A DNA stretch of 64,000 nt, from contig NZ_JBFATZ010000001.1 of NCBI RefSeq assembly GCF_040678635.1, positions 310,001 to 374,000 on the forward strand, given 5' to 3'. The notes below the pieces were generated by a model. It was not told where the DNA came from, did not search any database, and saw only the letters and a program-made list of their open reading frames with translations. Each line of letters opens with the position of its first letter. Positions within the stretch are counted from its first letter, which is position 1. Shown one piece after another: positions 33,033 to 41,762 of this stretch. This DNA comes from Thermopolyspora sp040678635 (lineage in GTDB: Bacteria > Actinomycetota > Actinomycetes > Streptosporangiales > Streptosporangiaceae). Both the position numbers and the translations under genes were made by a program.

Positions 33033-33088
33033 TCAGTTCTCGGGGGTCAGTTCTCGGGGGTCAGTTCTCGGGGGTCAGTCCTCGGGGG
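33033..33088. repeat. four tandem 14-bp units over the 3' end of the dehydrogenase gene
   Basis: TCAGTTCTCGGGGG is repeated three times exactly, then once with a single change (TCAGTCCTCGGGGG). On the minus strand each unit contains TGA; the copy at 33075 supplies the real stop codon of the short-chain dehydrogenase. Because 14 is not a multiple of 3, the following copies place stops in every frame. Confidence 0.95.
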
Positions 33089-33890
33089 TCCAGGCGCCCG
33101 AGCCGCCGGAGCGGACCACCGTGTTGACCATGAACGCGCCGCCGTCGGCGGAGACGACCTCGCCGGTGACGTACGAGGCGTCGTCGCTGAACAGGAAGGC
33201 GACGACCCCGGCGATCTCGTCCACGGTGCCGACGCGGCGCATGGGCACGGTACGGCCCCGGCGGGACAGGGTCGCCGCCCGGTCGGCGAGGCCGGACGCG
33301 GCGAAGATGCCGGTCGGGATCAGGCCCGGGGCCACGGCGTTGACCCGGATGCCGCGCGGCGCGCCGTACATGGCCGCGCCGTGCACCAGGCCGAGCACGC
33401 CGTGCTTGGAGGTCTGGTACGGCAACTGGTCGGCGGCCCCGCGCAGGGACGAGATCGACGCGGTCACCACGACGGCCCCGCCGCTCTCCTGCTCCCGGTA
33501 GCGACGGAACGCGGCGCGCAGCCCCAGGAAGACGCCGCGCAGGTTGACCGCGATCACGTGGTCGAAGTCGGCGGGCTCGACGTCGGGCAGCGGCGCCATC
33601 GTGCCGAGCAGCCCGGCGTTGAGGTGGTGCAGGTCGATGCGGCCGAAGCGGTCCAGCGCCGTGCGGATGTAGGCGTCCACGCCCGCCACGGTGGAGACGT
33701 CGGCGGCGACGGCCGCCGCCGGGCCCGGCAGCTCGCCCGCGACCTTGGCCGCCGCCTCGCCGTCGATGTCGGCGACCACGACGTCCGCCCCCTCGCGGGA
33801 CAGCCGCAGCGCGGTGGCCGCGCCGATCCCGCTGCCGCCGCCGGTGACGACGGCCACCTTCCCGGCGAACCTTCCCTCCCGGTCCGGCAT
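33075..33890 (-). CDS. SDR-family NAD(P)-dependent oxidoreductase (copy 1)
   Basis: The 271-aa classical short-chain dehydrogenase has the cofactor motif 'TGGGSGIG' (about 16-23), 'DVS' adenine contact, 'HHLNAG' in place of NNAG, catalytic Ser in 'TASISSLRG' and 'YQTSK' (YxxxK). It is clearly paralogous to the dehydrogenase at 44895, sharing the unusual 'RIDLHHLNAG', 'HGAAMYG' and 'FSDDASYV' segments. It is the last gene of the left arm of the IclR-centred catabolic locus and probably oxidises an alcohol intermediate. Confidence 0.93.
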   Translation of the reverse strand: MPDREGRFAGKVAVVTGGGSGIGAATALRLSREGADVVVADIDGEAAAKVAGELPGPAAAVAADVSTVAGVDAYIRTALDRFGRIDLHHLNAGLLGTMAPLPDVEPADFDHVIAVNLRGVFLGLRAAFRRYREQESGGAVVVTASISSLRGAADQLPYQTSKHGVLGLVHGAAMYGAPRGIRVNAVAPGLIPTGIFAASGLADRAATLSRRGRTVPMRRVGTVDEIAGVVAFLFSDDASYVTGEVVSADGGAFMVNTVVRSGGSGAWTPED

Positions 33891-33926
33891 GCTGTCACTT
33901 CCTTCCTTCGTATGCGTGCGGGGCGG

Positions 33927-34751
33927 TCACGCGATGCGGACGACCAGGCCGTCGGCGCCGTCGACGACGGGGAACCGGCGCATCACGTCCGGATCGTGCC
34001 CCGGCACCAGCACCACGTCCGGCTCGGCGGCCATCTCGCGCAGCAGCGCGTACGCCCGGTACACGCCGATCAGGTCGGTCAGGTACGCGAACGGCCGGTC
34101 CAGCTCCACCTCCTCGTAGAAGTGGGCGGCGTCCGAGGTGAGGACGGCCCGGCCGGTCGCGGTGGCGATCGAGACGACGAGCTGGCCGGGGGTGTGCCCG
34201 CCCACGGGGATCACCTCGATGCCGGGGGCCACGGTGGTGGTCTGGTCCACGAACGTGGCCCGGCCCTGGTCGCGGATCTCCACCAGGTGGGCGAGGTCGC
34301 CGGGCTCGGTGGTGTGCGCGAACAGTTGCCGCGTGGCGTACGGGCCGGTCCAGAAGTCGAACTCGGCCCGGCCGATGACGATCTCCGAGCGGGGGAACGC
34401 GGTGAGGTTGCCGATGTGGTCGTAGTGCGCGTGCGTGGCGATGATCATCGGCGCGTCCTGCGGGTGGACGCCCAGGCCGGCGAGCGCGGCCACCGGCTCG
34501 GCCAGCTCGGTGCGCGGCAGCCGGGTGGTCTGGCGGGCCGCCTGGCCGTACCCGGTGTCGATGATGACGGTCCGCTCCCGGTTGCGGGCCACCCACAGGA
34601 AGAAGTCCATGTCCATCGGCCCGTCGGGGCCGTACACGTGGTGGTTGAGGAACAGGCTGGAGCGGGTGGTGGCGCGGGCGGCGAACCGGATCGCGAGCAC
34701 CTCGTAGGTCGCGCAGGTCGCGCCGTTCGGAACGGACGGGACGGTGCTCAT
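33927..34751 (-). CDS. metallo-beta-lactamase-fold hydrolase, N-acyl homoserine lactonase-like
   Basis: The 274-aa protein has the zinc motif 'HAHYDH' (His107, His109, Asp111, His112), a third His in 'VGGHTPGQ' and the bridging Asp in 'SDAAHF'. Length and motif order match the AHL-lactonase branch of the superfamily, which opens lactones. It overlaps the DUF6282 gene start by 4 nt. In this locus, next to a Baeyer-Villiger-type monooxygenase that can produce lactones, ring opening of a pathway lactone is a more likely role than quorum quenching; this is inference. Confidence 0.88.
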   Translation of the reverse strand: MSTVPSVPNGATCATYEVLAIRFAARATTRSSLFLNHHVYGPDGPMDMDFFLWVARNRERTVIIDTGYGQAARQTTRLPRTELAEPVAALAGLGVHPQDAPMIIATHAHYDHIGNLTAFPRSEIVIGRAEFDFWTGPYATRQLFAHTTEPGDLAHLVEIRDQGRATFVDQTTTVAPGIEVIPVGGHTPGQLVVSIATATGRAVLTSDAAHFYEEVELDRPFAYLTDLIGVYRAYALLREMAAEPDVVLVPGHDPDVMRRFPVVDGADGLVVRIA

Positions 34752-35692
34752 GGGAACAGGAGCCCCGCCGCGTTGTCGCCGAGCATGCGGCGGATGTCGT
34801 CCTCGGGCAGGCCGGCGTCGAGCAGGCCGCGCGCCCCGCGCCGGAAGAGCGTCACCGGAAGCGGGTTGTGCTTCTGCCCGGAGTCGGAGGACAGCACGGT
34901 CAGCTCCGGACCGGCGGCCTTGATGAAGGCGAGCAGCTCCCCGAGGTCCCTGCGGCGGCCCGGCCGGCCGAAGTACATCACCAGGCAGTGCTCGATGTGC
35001 ACGCCCTGCCGGGCCCACTCGCCGACCTGCTCGCTGGACGCCTCGACGACGAAGCAGGGGTGGTTGACCAGGATGCGCTCCACGCCCTCCCGCCGCGCCG
35101 CGCCGATCAGCGCGGTGGTCTCCTTGACGCCCAGGTGGCCGCAGGTCAGCACGGCGTTCTCGGCCGCGATGACGGACAGGATGTCCCGCACCTCGGGCAG
35201 CACCTCGCCGTCCTCGCCGAGGATCGTGATCGGGGTGTTGTCGCGGAGCTGGACGGTCGAGGTCGGGAACCCGGTGTCGTGATGCCGGTGGTGCTCGATG
35301 TGCGTGGTGGACGACAGGGTGGGGAACCACACCACCCTGCCGCCCATCCGCAGGGCCATCTCGACCGCGTACGGGTTGAGGCCGCCGACCTGGTCGTTGA
35401 GCGCGACGCCGCCGCGTACGGCCACCGGCAGGTCGTCGAGCCCGGCCGGGCCGAGCGCGAGGATGTCGGTGACCATGCTGTGGTGGTGCGACTTGGCGAC
35501 GATGGCGCGGAACCCGGCGCCGGCCGCGTCACGGGCCGCGTCGAGGATGCTCATGCGCCGGGGGAACGGGCTGGGGCCGGGGTGCTGGTGCAGGTCGACG
35601 CTGCCCACGAGCAGTGCGTCGGCCTCCGGGTCGGGAGTGTGCCGGTCGCCGTCGAGTTCGGGGTCGAGCAGTGATGGGGCCGCGATGGCCAT
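34748..35692 (-). CDS. DUF6282 family protein, amidohydrolase/PHP-like
   Basis: The 314-aa protein contains 'VDLHQHPGPSPFPR' (HxH metal pair, about 33-37), 'VAKSHHHSM', 'LTCGHLG' and 'LSSDSGQKHNP', a set of His/Asp residues typical of TIM-barrel metal-dependent hydrolases. DUF6282 has no assigned reaction. It is coupled by a 4-nt overlap to the lactonase-like gene and lies downstream of the importer genes, so it probably hydrolyses a pathway intermediate in the cytoplasm. Confidence 0.8.
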   Translation of the reverse strand: MAIAAPSLLDPELDGDRHTPDPEADALLVGSVDLHQHPGPSPFPRRMSILDAARDAAGAGFRAIVAKSHHHSMVTDILALGPAGLDDLPVAVRGGVALNDQVGGLNPYAVEMALRMGGRVVWFPTLSSTTHIEHHRHHDTGFPTSTVQLRDNTPITILGEDGEVLPEVRDILSVIAAENAVLTCGHLGVKETTALIGAARREGVERILVNHPCFVVEASSEQVGEWARQGVHIEHCLVMYFGRPGRRRDLGELLAFIKAAGPELTVLSSDSGQKHNPLPVTLFRRGARGLLDAGLPEDDIRRMLGDNAAGLLFP

Positions 35693-35770
35693 GCGTTCGT
35701 TCTCCTGATTCTTGCTGTTCGCCGGGTCCCGGGTCGGTCCCCCGATCGGTCCCAGATCGTTCTCTGGTAG

Positions 35771-35790
35771 GTGTTAGGTCCTGTTAGGTC
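35771..35790. repeat. two tandem 10-bp units after the ABC ATPase gene
   Basis: The units read GTGTTAGGTC and CTGTTAGGTC, with a degenerate third copy next to them. On the minus strand each contains TAA, 23-42 nt past the TGA of the ABC transporter ATPase gene. It belongs to the same pattern as the repeats at 33033, 43271 and 47858. Confidence 0.7.
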
Positions 35791-35812
35791 CTGGTAAGTG
35801 CTGAAAAGGCCG

Positions 35813-36898
35813 TCAGTCCCTGGTCACCAGCGCCTGGTGGGCGGGATCCCAGTGGGCGATGACCCGGCCGCCGGGCCGCAGGCCGTCGGCCTCGTCGGGC
35901 GAGACGACCGCGCAGCCGAGGACCCCGCCGCCGTAGTCGAGGTCGATGCGCTGGTGGGTGCCCTGGAAGGACAGCCCGGTCACGGTCGCGGGCGCCTGGT
36001 TCGCGCCGGGCGGCACCTCGGCCGCCGTGGCGGCGATGCGCAGCCGCTCGGGCCGCACCACCAGGTCGCGGTCCTCCGGCGTGCCCTCGGCCACGCGCAC
36101 CGCCCACTTGTGGTCGCCCCACTCGTAGACGCCGTCGGCGTGCAGCCGCCCGTCGAAGAGGTTCGACTCGCCGAGGAACCGGGCGGTGAACCGGGTGCCG
36201 GGGTCGCGGTACAGGTCGGCTGGGCTGCCGATCCGCTCGATTCGCCCCTTGTTGAACACGGCGATGCGGTCCGACAGCGCCATCGCCTCGTCCTGGTCGT
36301 GGGTGACGAACACGAACGTGAGCCCCAGCTCCTCGTGCAGCCGCTTGATCTCCTGCTGGAGGTTCTGCCGCAGCTTGCGGTCGAGCGCGCTCAGCGGCTC
36401 GTCGAGCAGCAACACGCTCGGCGAGAACACCACCGCCCGCGCCAGCGCGACGCGCTGCTGCTGCCCGCCGGACAGCTCGTCGGGCCGCCGTCGCCCGAGG
36501 CCCGCGAGATCGACGAGCTCGAGCACCTCGCCGACCCGCCGCTCGATCTCCGCCTTGGGCGCCTTGCGCTCCCGCAGCGGGAAGGCGATGTTCTGCGCCA
36601 CCGTCATGTGCGGGAAGAGCGCGTAGTTCTGGAAGACCATCCCGAAGTTCCGCTTGTACGGCGGAAGCAGTGAGATGTCCTTCCCGGCGAGCCGGATGTG
36701 CCCCGAGGTGACCTCGGTGAACCCGGCGATCATGTTGAGCGTGGTGGTCTTGCCGGAGCCGCTGGGTCCCAGCAGCGTCAGGAATTCGCCCGAGGCGATG
36801 TCGATGGTCACGTGGTCCACGACGAGCGGGCCCGCGCCGTACCTCTTGCACAGGTCCGTGAGCTCGATGCGCCCGCCGTCGGTCGCGGGAGGGGTCAT
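35813..36898 (-). CDS. ABC transporter ATP-binding protein, PotA-like
   Basis: The 361-aa protein has Walker A 'GPSGSGKT' (44-51), Q-loop 'FQNYALFPHMTV', signature 'LSGGQQQRVALARA', Walker B 'VLLLDEPLSALD' and the H-loop 'THDQDEAMALSD', followed by a TOBE domain (about 275-355, 'VVRPERLRI'). It energises an importer of the spermidine/putrescine/Fe3+ class with the two permeases and binding protein encoded directly upstream. Its ATG overlaps the permease stop by 4 nt. Confidence 0.95.
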   Translation of the reverse strand: MTPPATDGGRIELTDLCKRYGAGPLVVDHVTIDIASGEFLTLLGPSGSGKTTTLNMIAGFTEVTSGHIRLAGKDISLLPPYKRNFGMVFQNYALFPHMTVAQNIAFPLRERKAPKAEIERRVGEVLELVDLAGLGRRRPDELSGGQQQRVALARAVVFSPSVLLLDEPLSALDRKLRQNLQQEIKRLHEELGLTFVFVTHDQDEAMALSDRIAVFNKGRIERIGSPADLYRDPGTRFTARFLGESNLFDGRLHADGVYEWGDHKWAVRVAEGTPEDRDLVVRPERLRIAATAAEVPPGANQAPATVTGLSFQGTHQRIDLDYGGGVLGCAVVSPDEADGLRPGGRVIAHWDPAHQALVTRD

Positions 36899-37686
36899 CG
36901 CTGCCTCTCTCTCTTGGCTCGGCGCACGCCGATCATCTGGGCGAGCAGGATGGGCACGCTCACCACCAGGACCGTGACGCTCGACGCCGCCGAGATGGTC
37001 GGGTCGATCTGCACGGTCACGCTGTTGAACATCAGGACGGGGAGGGTCGTGGCCGTGGGCGACTGCAGGAACAGCGCGATCACGACCTCGTCGAAGGAGA
37101 TGACGAACGCCAGCACCGCGCCGGAGAGCACGCCCGGCAGCGCCAGCGGCAGGGTGATCTTCCGGAACACCGACCACGGCCTGGCGCCGAGGCTGCTGCC
37201 CGCCGTCCCGAGGGCCGGGTTCATGCCCTGCAGCCGGGTGGTCACCGCGATCACCACGTACGGCAGGGCCAGCGCCGTGTGCGCGAGCGCGATGCCGAAC
37301 AGGCTGCCGGTCAGCCCGGCCCGCAGGAACGCCGTGAAGATCACCAGGGCGATCAGGATGTTCGGGATGATGATCGGCGACAGCAGGAACCCGGTGGCCA
37401 GGCCCCGCACCCGCTCGCTCAGCCGGCTCAGCCCGATCGCCGCGGCGGTGCCGAGCACGGTGGCCAGGCCCGCCGCGATCAGCCCGACCTGCAGGGAGTT
37501 CAGGATCGCGTCCGTCCACTGCGGGGAGGTGAACAGGCTCTCGTACCACTTCAGCGACCACTCGGTCGGCGGGAACCGGAAGGTGGAGGACGCCGAGAAG
37601 CTCATCGGTATGACGATCATCGTCGGCACCGTCAGGAAGAGCCCGATGAGCACCGCGACGATCTTCAGCCAGGGTCGTGCGTTCAT
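36895..37686 (-). CDS. ABC transporter permease, PotC-like
   Basis: This 263-aa membrane protein has about six transmembrane helices and the EAA-type loop 'AGSSLGARPWSVFRKITLPLALPG' that docks on the ATPase. Length and order match PotC, the second permease of polyamine-type importers. It overlaps both the other permease and the ATPase gene by 4 nt. Confidence 0.93.
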   Translation of the reverse strand: MNARPWLKIVAVLIGLFLTVPTMIVIPMSFSASSTFRFPPTEWSLKWYESLFTSPQWTDAILNSLQVGLIAAGLATVLGTAAAIGLSRLSERVRGLATGFLLSPIIIPNILIALVIFTAFLRAGLTGSLFGIALAHTALALPYVVIAVTTRLQGMNPALGTAGSSLGARPWSVFRKITLPLALPGVLSGAVLAFVISFDEVVIALFLQSPTATTLPVLMFNSVTVQIDPTISAASSVTVLVVSVPILLAQMIGVRRAKRERQR

Positions 37687-38618
37687 CGCTCGTTCCCTCC
37701 CGGCAGCGCCTGTCCCGCGCTGACCGCCGTGCCCCGCCCGGTGAGCGCGCGGCTGGCGGCGAGCACGGCGAGCGTGACGACCAGCATGAACACTCCCATC
37801 GCGCCGCCGCCGCCGAAGTCCAGCAGATCCCGGGTGCGGGTGCTGATCACCTGCGCGATCAGCGCGTTCTGCGGCGAGCCGAGCAGGGCCGGGGTGACGT
37901 AGAAGCCGAGCGCCAGGACGAACCCGAGCGAGGCGCCGGCGACCACGCCCGGCAGCGACAGCGGGAAGTACACCTTCCAGAAGGAGGACAGCCGGCCGGC
38001 GCCGAGGCTCTGCCCGGCGAGCAGCAGCCGCCGGTCGATCTGCTGCATGACGCTGTACATCGGCAGCACCATGAACGGCAGCAGCACCTGGGTCATCGAG
38101 ACCGTCACGGCGAAGGTGGTGCCGAGCAGTCGCGTGCCGCCCAGCCCCACCAGGCCGAGGGCCCCCTGCACCACTCCGCCGTCCTGCATCAGGACCATCC
38201 ACGCGAAGTTGCGCGCCAGCATGCTGGTCCAGAACGGCACCAGCACGACCGTCACCATCACCGCGCGGGTCGTCGGCCCGGCCAGGGTCATCATGTACGT
38301 GTAGGGGTAGGCGAACACCACCCCCGCCACGGTGACCACCAGCGCGACCACCAGCGTCCGGCCCAGCACCCGCAGCGTGTAGCCGTCGGTGAACAGTTGG
38401 GCGTAGTTCTCCAGGGTCGGATCCGGGTCGACGAAGCTGTCGACGACGATGCTCACCAGCGGCAGCACGAAGAACACCGTCAGCGCGATCAGGGCGGGCA
38501 GCAGGAGCAGCAGCCCCGCCGCGCGCCGGCGCCCGGCCGGCGACAACACGCGTCGCCGGTCGGGGCCGGGCTGCGGCGGTGCGGCACCCTGAGGGGAGGC
38601 GACCGCTTCGGCCGTCAT
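37683..38618 (-). CDS. ABC transporter permease, PotB-like
   Basis: The 311-aa protein has a roughly 30-residue cytoplasmic N-terminus and six predicted membrane helices. The EAA loop reads 'AGQSLGAGRLSSFWKVYFPLSLPG'. It is the first permease after the binding protein (3-nt gap) and forms the transmembrane channel with the PotC-like subunit. Confidence 0.93.
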   Translation of the reverse strand: MTAEAVASPQGAAPPQPGPDRRRVLSPAGRRRAAGLLLLLPALIALTVFFVLPLVSIVVDSFVDPDPTLENYAQLFTDGYTLRVLGRTLVVALVVTVAGVVFAYPYTYMMTLAGPTTRAVMVTVVLVPFWTSMLARNFAWMVLMQDGGVVQGALGLVGLGGTRLLGTTFAVTVSMTQVLLPFMVLPMYSVMQQIDRRLLLAGQSLGAGRLSSFWKVYFPLSLPGVVAGASLGFVLALGFYVTPALLGSPQNALIAQVISTRTRDLLDFGGGGAMGVFMLVVTLAVLAASRALTGRGTAVSAGQALPGGNER

Positions 38619-38621
38619 CGG

Positions 38622-39683
38622 CTAGCTGACCTTCCAGCGCGTCCAACGCTCGACGAGAGCGTCGGTGTTCTTGATCCACCACTCCTTGTTCTGCTCAAGG
38701 AGCCGGCCGCGGTCCGGCAGGAACGCATTGAACTCCTTCTGCACGTCCGTGTACTTGATGGTTGAGATGTCCACGTCCGGGCGGGCGGGGGCGATCCCGG
38801 TGAGCTGGGCGTACGCGCGGGCCTGCTCCGGCTCGGTGACGAACGCCAGCGCCTGGAAGGCCAGCTCCTTGTGCGGGGCGCCCTTGGGGATGACCAGCGC
38901 GCCGATGTCGGTGGTGGTGAAGTCCCAGACCGGCTTGAGGTTCGCGCCGCTCTGCTTGGTCACGATCGACCGGGCGGTCACCGTCATCACCATCGAGGCC
39001 TGCCGGTCCACCAGCATCTGCTGCACCGCGCCGTAGCTGGGCGCGAAGATCAGCGAATCCTTGATCGTGTCGAGTTTCCGGAAGGCCCGGTCGACGTCGA
39101 GGGGGTAGATCTTGTCGATCGGCACGCCGTCGGCGATCAGCGCCGCCTCAAGCAGGCCGTTCTTGGGGTAGTCCTGCACGATCCGCTTGCCCGGGAACCG
39201 CTTCGTGTCGAAGAAGTCCTCGATCTTGGTGGGCGGATCCTTCGGATAGTCGTCGGCGTTGTAGCTGAAGACGTTCGCGTAACGATAGGTGGGGACGAAG
39301 CAGTCGTGCGTCGTCCCCGGGGGGAACTTGCTGCGGTCGATGAGTGGCGTGTCCAGCTTCTCGAAGAGCTGGCCGCAGTACGCGCCGGCGTAGATCCAGC
39401 TCATGTTGGCCAGGTCCCACGTGGTGTTGCCGGCGGCGACCATGGCCTTGACCTGGGCCGGCTCCGCCGGGCTGACGTTGACGAACTTCGTACCGGTCTT
39501 AGCGGTGAAGGGCTCCTGCAGGCCCTTCTTCTCGTCCTCCTGGAACTGACCTCCGGTGCTCGCCCAGGTCAGGACCTTCTCGGTGGAGGCGGAGCCACCG
39601 CCACCACCGCCGCCACCGCCACAGGCCGCCGTCGCGACGAGGAGCGCACCGGCCAACAAGGCGGGAAGACGCTTGTTCCTCAT
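38622..39683 (-). CDS. extracellular solute-binding lipoprotein, PotD-like
   Basis: The 353-aa protein has a lipoprotein signal with lipidated Cys21 ('ALLVATAAC') followed by nine glycines and a mature domain of the PotD/spermidine-putrescine-binding class ('VLTWASTGGQFQEDEKKGLQEPF', 'WDLANMSW', 'YFNADDYP'-like segments). It captures the substrate outside the membrane for the importer. The polyamine-binding residues cannot be judged by eye; the surrounding oxidative genes suggest an organic acid or cyclic compound. AGAGG precedes the ATG. Confidence 0.93.
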   Translation of the reverse strand: MRNKRLPALLAGALLVATAACGGGGGGGGGSASTEKVLTWASTGGQFQEDEKKGLQEPFTAKTGTKFVNVSPAEPAQVKAMVAAGNTTWDLANMSWIYAGAYCGQLFEKLDTPLIDRSKFPPGTTHDCFVPTYRYANVFSYNADDYPKDPPTKIEDFFDTKRFPGKRIVQDYPKNGLLEAALIADGVPIDKIYPLDVDRAFRKLDTIKDSLIFAPSYGAVQQMLVDRQASMVMTVTARSIVTKQSGANLKPVWDFTTTDIGALVIPKGAPHKELAFQALAFVTEPEQARAYAQLTGIAPARPDVDISTIKYTDVQKEFNAFLPDRGRLLEQNKEWWIKNTDALVERWTRWKVS

Positions 39684-39710
39684 ATTTCTGCCTCTCTTCG
39701 CACTGCTCGC

Positions 39711-39727
39711 CGTGCGTCACCTGCACG
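39711..39727. promoter_or_regulatory. inverted repeat upstream of the binding-protein gene, possible IclR site
   Basis: CGTGC-N7-GCACG lies 28 bp upstream of the binding-protein start. It shares the CGTGC/GCACG half-site with the larger repeat at 40701-40721 but has shorter spacing. It could let one regulator control both arms of the locus. Confidence 0.4.
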
Positions 39728-39809
39728 ACGCGCGATTTCGGGTCCCCCGCCATCCGTGCCGCTCGGACCGTCTCGCCCTCCACCCGAATAGGCCGCTACG
39801 GCTTCCGCG

Positions 39810-40586
39810 TTACTCGCCCGCGCCCTCCCGTGAAGAGCGCAGGGCCTGTGTGATCGCCTGCGCGCCCTCGCGCAGGACCATCACGACGTCGCTGTCCTCG
39901 TCGTCGGGAACCAGGGAGGTCACCCCGACCACGGCCAGGGCGGCGATCACCATCCCTTCCGGGTCCCGGACCGGCACCCCGACCGCCCGCACGCCCTCGG
40001 ACGCGCTGGACCGGATCGCCACCCCGGTCCGGCGTACCTCGGCCAGCTCGTCCTCCAGTCCCGGGAGGAAATCGCCCGGGGCGTCCCGGTACCGGAGGTT
40101 GAACGACTCCTTCTGGAACGCGCGGAAGATGATGTCCTGCGCGGTCCCGGGCCGCAGCGTGCTGCCGACCCTTATGGAGACGTGGGCGGTCCGGCTGCTG
40201 TCCTCGTGCACCTGGGCGACCACCGGCGCGCGGCCGTTCCAGATGGTGAGGACGACCGTGTGCCGGACCCGGTTGCTGACCCGCTCCATGATCGGACGGG
40301 CCAGGTTGACCACCCCGAGACGCGACAACGCCATGGTGCCGAGCTCGGCAAGCAGCGTGCCGAACTCGTATCGGTTCCGGTCCCTGCGCTGCAGGAGACC
40401 GTGGTTCTCCATCGAGGCGAGGTAGCGGTGGGCCGTCGACTTGCCGACCCCCAGCTCCTGCGCCGCCGACACGATGTCGATGCTGCCGGCCTCGCCGAGC
40501 AGCCGGAGCAGCTGCACGACCCGCGCCACCACCTGGATGTCGCCGCTGGGAATGTCCAGGCTTCTGGGTTCGCCGTGGGATGCCAC
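39810..40586 (-). CDS. IclR-family transcriptional regulator of the catabolic locus
   Basis: The 258-aa protein has an N-terminal winged helix ('VVARVVQLLRLLGEAGSIDIVSAAQELGVGKSTAHRYLASMENHGLL', about 18-65) and a C-terminal IclR effector domain (about 90-250). It starts at GTG. IclR proteins bind small aromatic or carboxylic effectors and control adjacent catabolic operons. It lies between the importer arm and the divergent aldolase operon, and repeats with shared half-sites flank both, so it is the likely local switch. Confidence 0.93.
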   Translation of the reverse strand: MASHGEPRSLDIPSGDIQVVARVVQLLRLLGEAGSIDIVSAAQELGVGKSTAHRYLASMENHGLLQRRDRNRYEFGTLLAELGTMALSRLGVVNLARPIMERVSNRVRHTVVLTIWNGRAPVVAQVHEDSSRTAHVSIRVGSTLRPGTAQDIIFRAFQKESFNLRYRDAPGDFLPGLEDELAEVRRTGVAIRSSASEGVRAVGVPVRDPEGMVIAALAVVGVTSLVPDDEDSDVVMVLREGAQAITQALRSSREGAGE

Positions 40587-40700
40587 TGTGCGGCGTCCCT
40601 CCTTTCGTCCCGCAGTGCGGGTCGGCCGTCCGCTAATTCGATACGCGGGACTGTAGACCAGGCCCTTCCGGGTTAGTCAAGGTTTCAGCCGCATTTCCAG

Positions 40701-40721
40701 CGTGCAAAGTTTCCGTGCACG
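40701..40721. promoter_or_regulatory. IclR operator candidate in the divergent promoter region
   Basis: CGTGCA-N9-TGCACG is a perfect 6-9-6 inverted repeat located immediately upstream of the -35 element of the aldolase operon promoter and 115 bp upstream of the IclR gene. Position relative to the promoter would suit activation or repression. Confidence 0.55.
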
Positions 40722-40729
40722 CGGCGCTA

Positions 40730-40759
40730 TTGACGTGGTGAATCGGAGGTGCCTACGGT
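40730..40759 (+). promoter_or_regulatory. promoter of the aldolase-monooxygenase operon
   Basis: TTGACG and TACGGT are separated by 18 bp, a good match to the actinomycete housekeeping consensus, 73 bp upstream of the aldolase ATG and directly downstream of the inverted repeat at 40701. Confidence 0.55.
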
Positions 40760-40831
40760 GTCCCCATCCCGGTGAGCGGGACGGACATCCTGGATTACAG
40801 AACGACGCATCTCCCGGCAGGAGGCTCCCCG

Positions 40832-41605
40832 ATGCGCATGCTCGAACGGATCCGCGACGCCGACCGGTGTCTGGTCGGCACTTGGGTGAAGATCCCGGCA
40901 CTGGAGACGGTCGAGCTCCTCGCCCGCGCGGGGTTCGACTTCATCGTGATCGACATGGAGCACAGCCCGCTCAGCCTGGAGTCGGCGTACCGGGCGACCG
41001 TGGTCGCGCAGGGGCTCGGCGTGCACGTCCTGGTACGGGTGCCCGACGCGGGCGGCAGCCACCTGCAGCGCGTGCTCGACATGGGCGTCGACGGCATCCT
41101 GGTCCCGCACGTCACCGGGAGGGCCGACGCCGAGCGGGCGATCGGCGGCATGCTCTTCCCGCCGCTCGGCACCCGGGGCCTCGGCACCACCTCGCGCGCC
41201 GGCGCCTGGGGCCTGGACGTCACCGCCGACTACGTCCGGCGCGGCAACGAGGAGACCCTGCGCATCCCGCAGATCGAGGACATGGGCGCGCTGGAGGACG
41301 CCGAGGCGATCCTCGACACCCCCGGCCTCAACGCGGTGTTCGTCGGCATGGGCGACCTGACCCTCTCCACCGGCCTCCCCGCCGACGACCCCGACCTGCG
41401 CAAGCACGTCGACCGCCTGCTCGGCCTGGCCAAGGCCCGCGACCTGCCCGTCGGCACCGCGGTCCGCGACGCGGCCGCCGCCCGCGCGGCCGTCGAGCGC
41501 GGCTACTCCTACGTCATGATCAGCAACGACGCGACCATCTTCGGGACGGCTGCGGCCGAGATCCGCCGGGCCGCCGGCACCCTGCCGCTGCGCGCCGAGG
41601 GCTGA
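40832..41605 (+). CDS. HpcH/HpaI-family aldolase
   Basis: The 257-aa protein is a class II metal-dependent aldolase of the HpcH/HpaI (2,4-dihydroxyhept-2-ene-1,7-dioate aldolase) family. It has 'GTWVKIPALETVELLARAGFDFIVIDMEHSP', the metal-site 'QIEDMGALEDAEAI' and 'GTRGLG'. The ATG has CAGGAGG 7 nt upstream. It splits a hydroxy-oxo acid to pyruvate or a similar keto acid plus an aldehyde, and is probably the last carbon-cleaving step of this pathway. It leads the plus-strand operon. Confidence 0.92.
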   Translation: MRMLERIRDADRCLVGTWVKIPALETVELLARAGFDFIVIDMEHSPLSLESAYRATVVAQGLGVHVLVRVPDAGGSHLQRVLDMGVDGILVPHVTGRADAERAIGGMLFPPLGTRGLGTTSRAGAWGLDVTADYVRRGNEETLRIPQIEDMGALEDAEAILDTPGLNAVFVGMGDLTLSTGLPADDPDLRKHVDRLLGLAKARDLPVGTAVRDAAAARAAVERGYSYVMISNDATIFGTAAAEIRRAAGTLPLRAEG

Positions 41606-41762
41606 AGGCCCCTCACCTTCCGCCCTTAGCCCCTCTGACCTCCACCTTAAGCACCCAGCGTCGGTACGCGGCACGGGCCGGCCGCCTGAGCCGCGGCCCG
41701 AGCCGACCACCGGTCCGGTCACCGGAACCGGTCGCTGGGGCCGTCATCCAAGGAGACAACCC

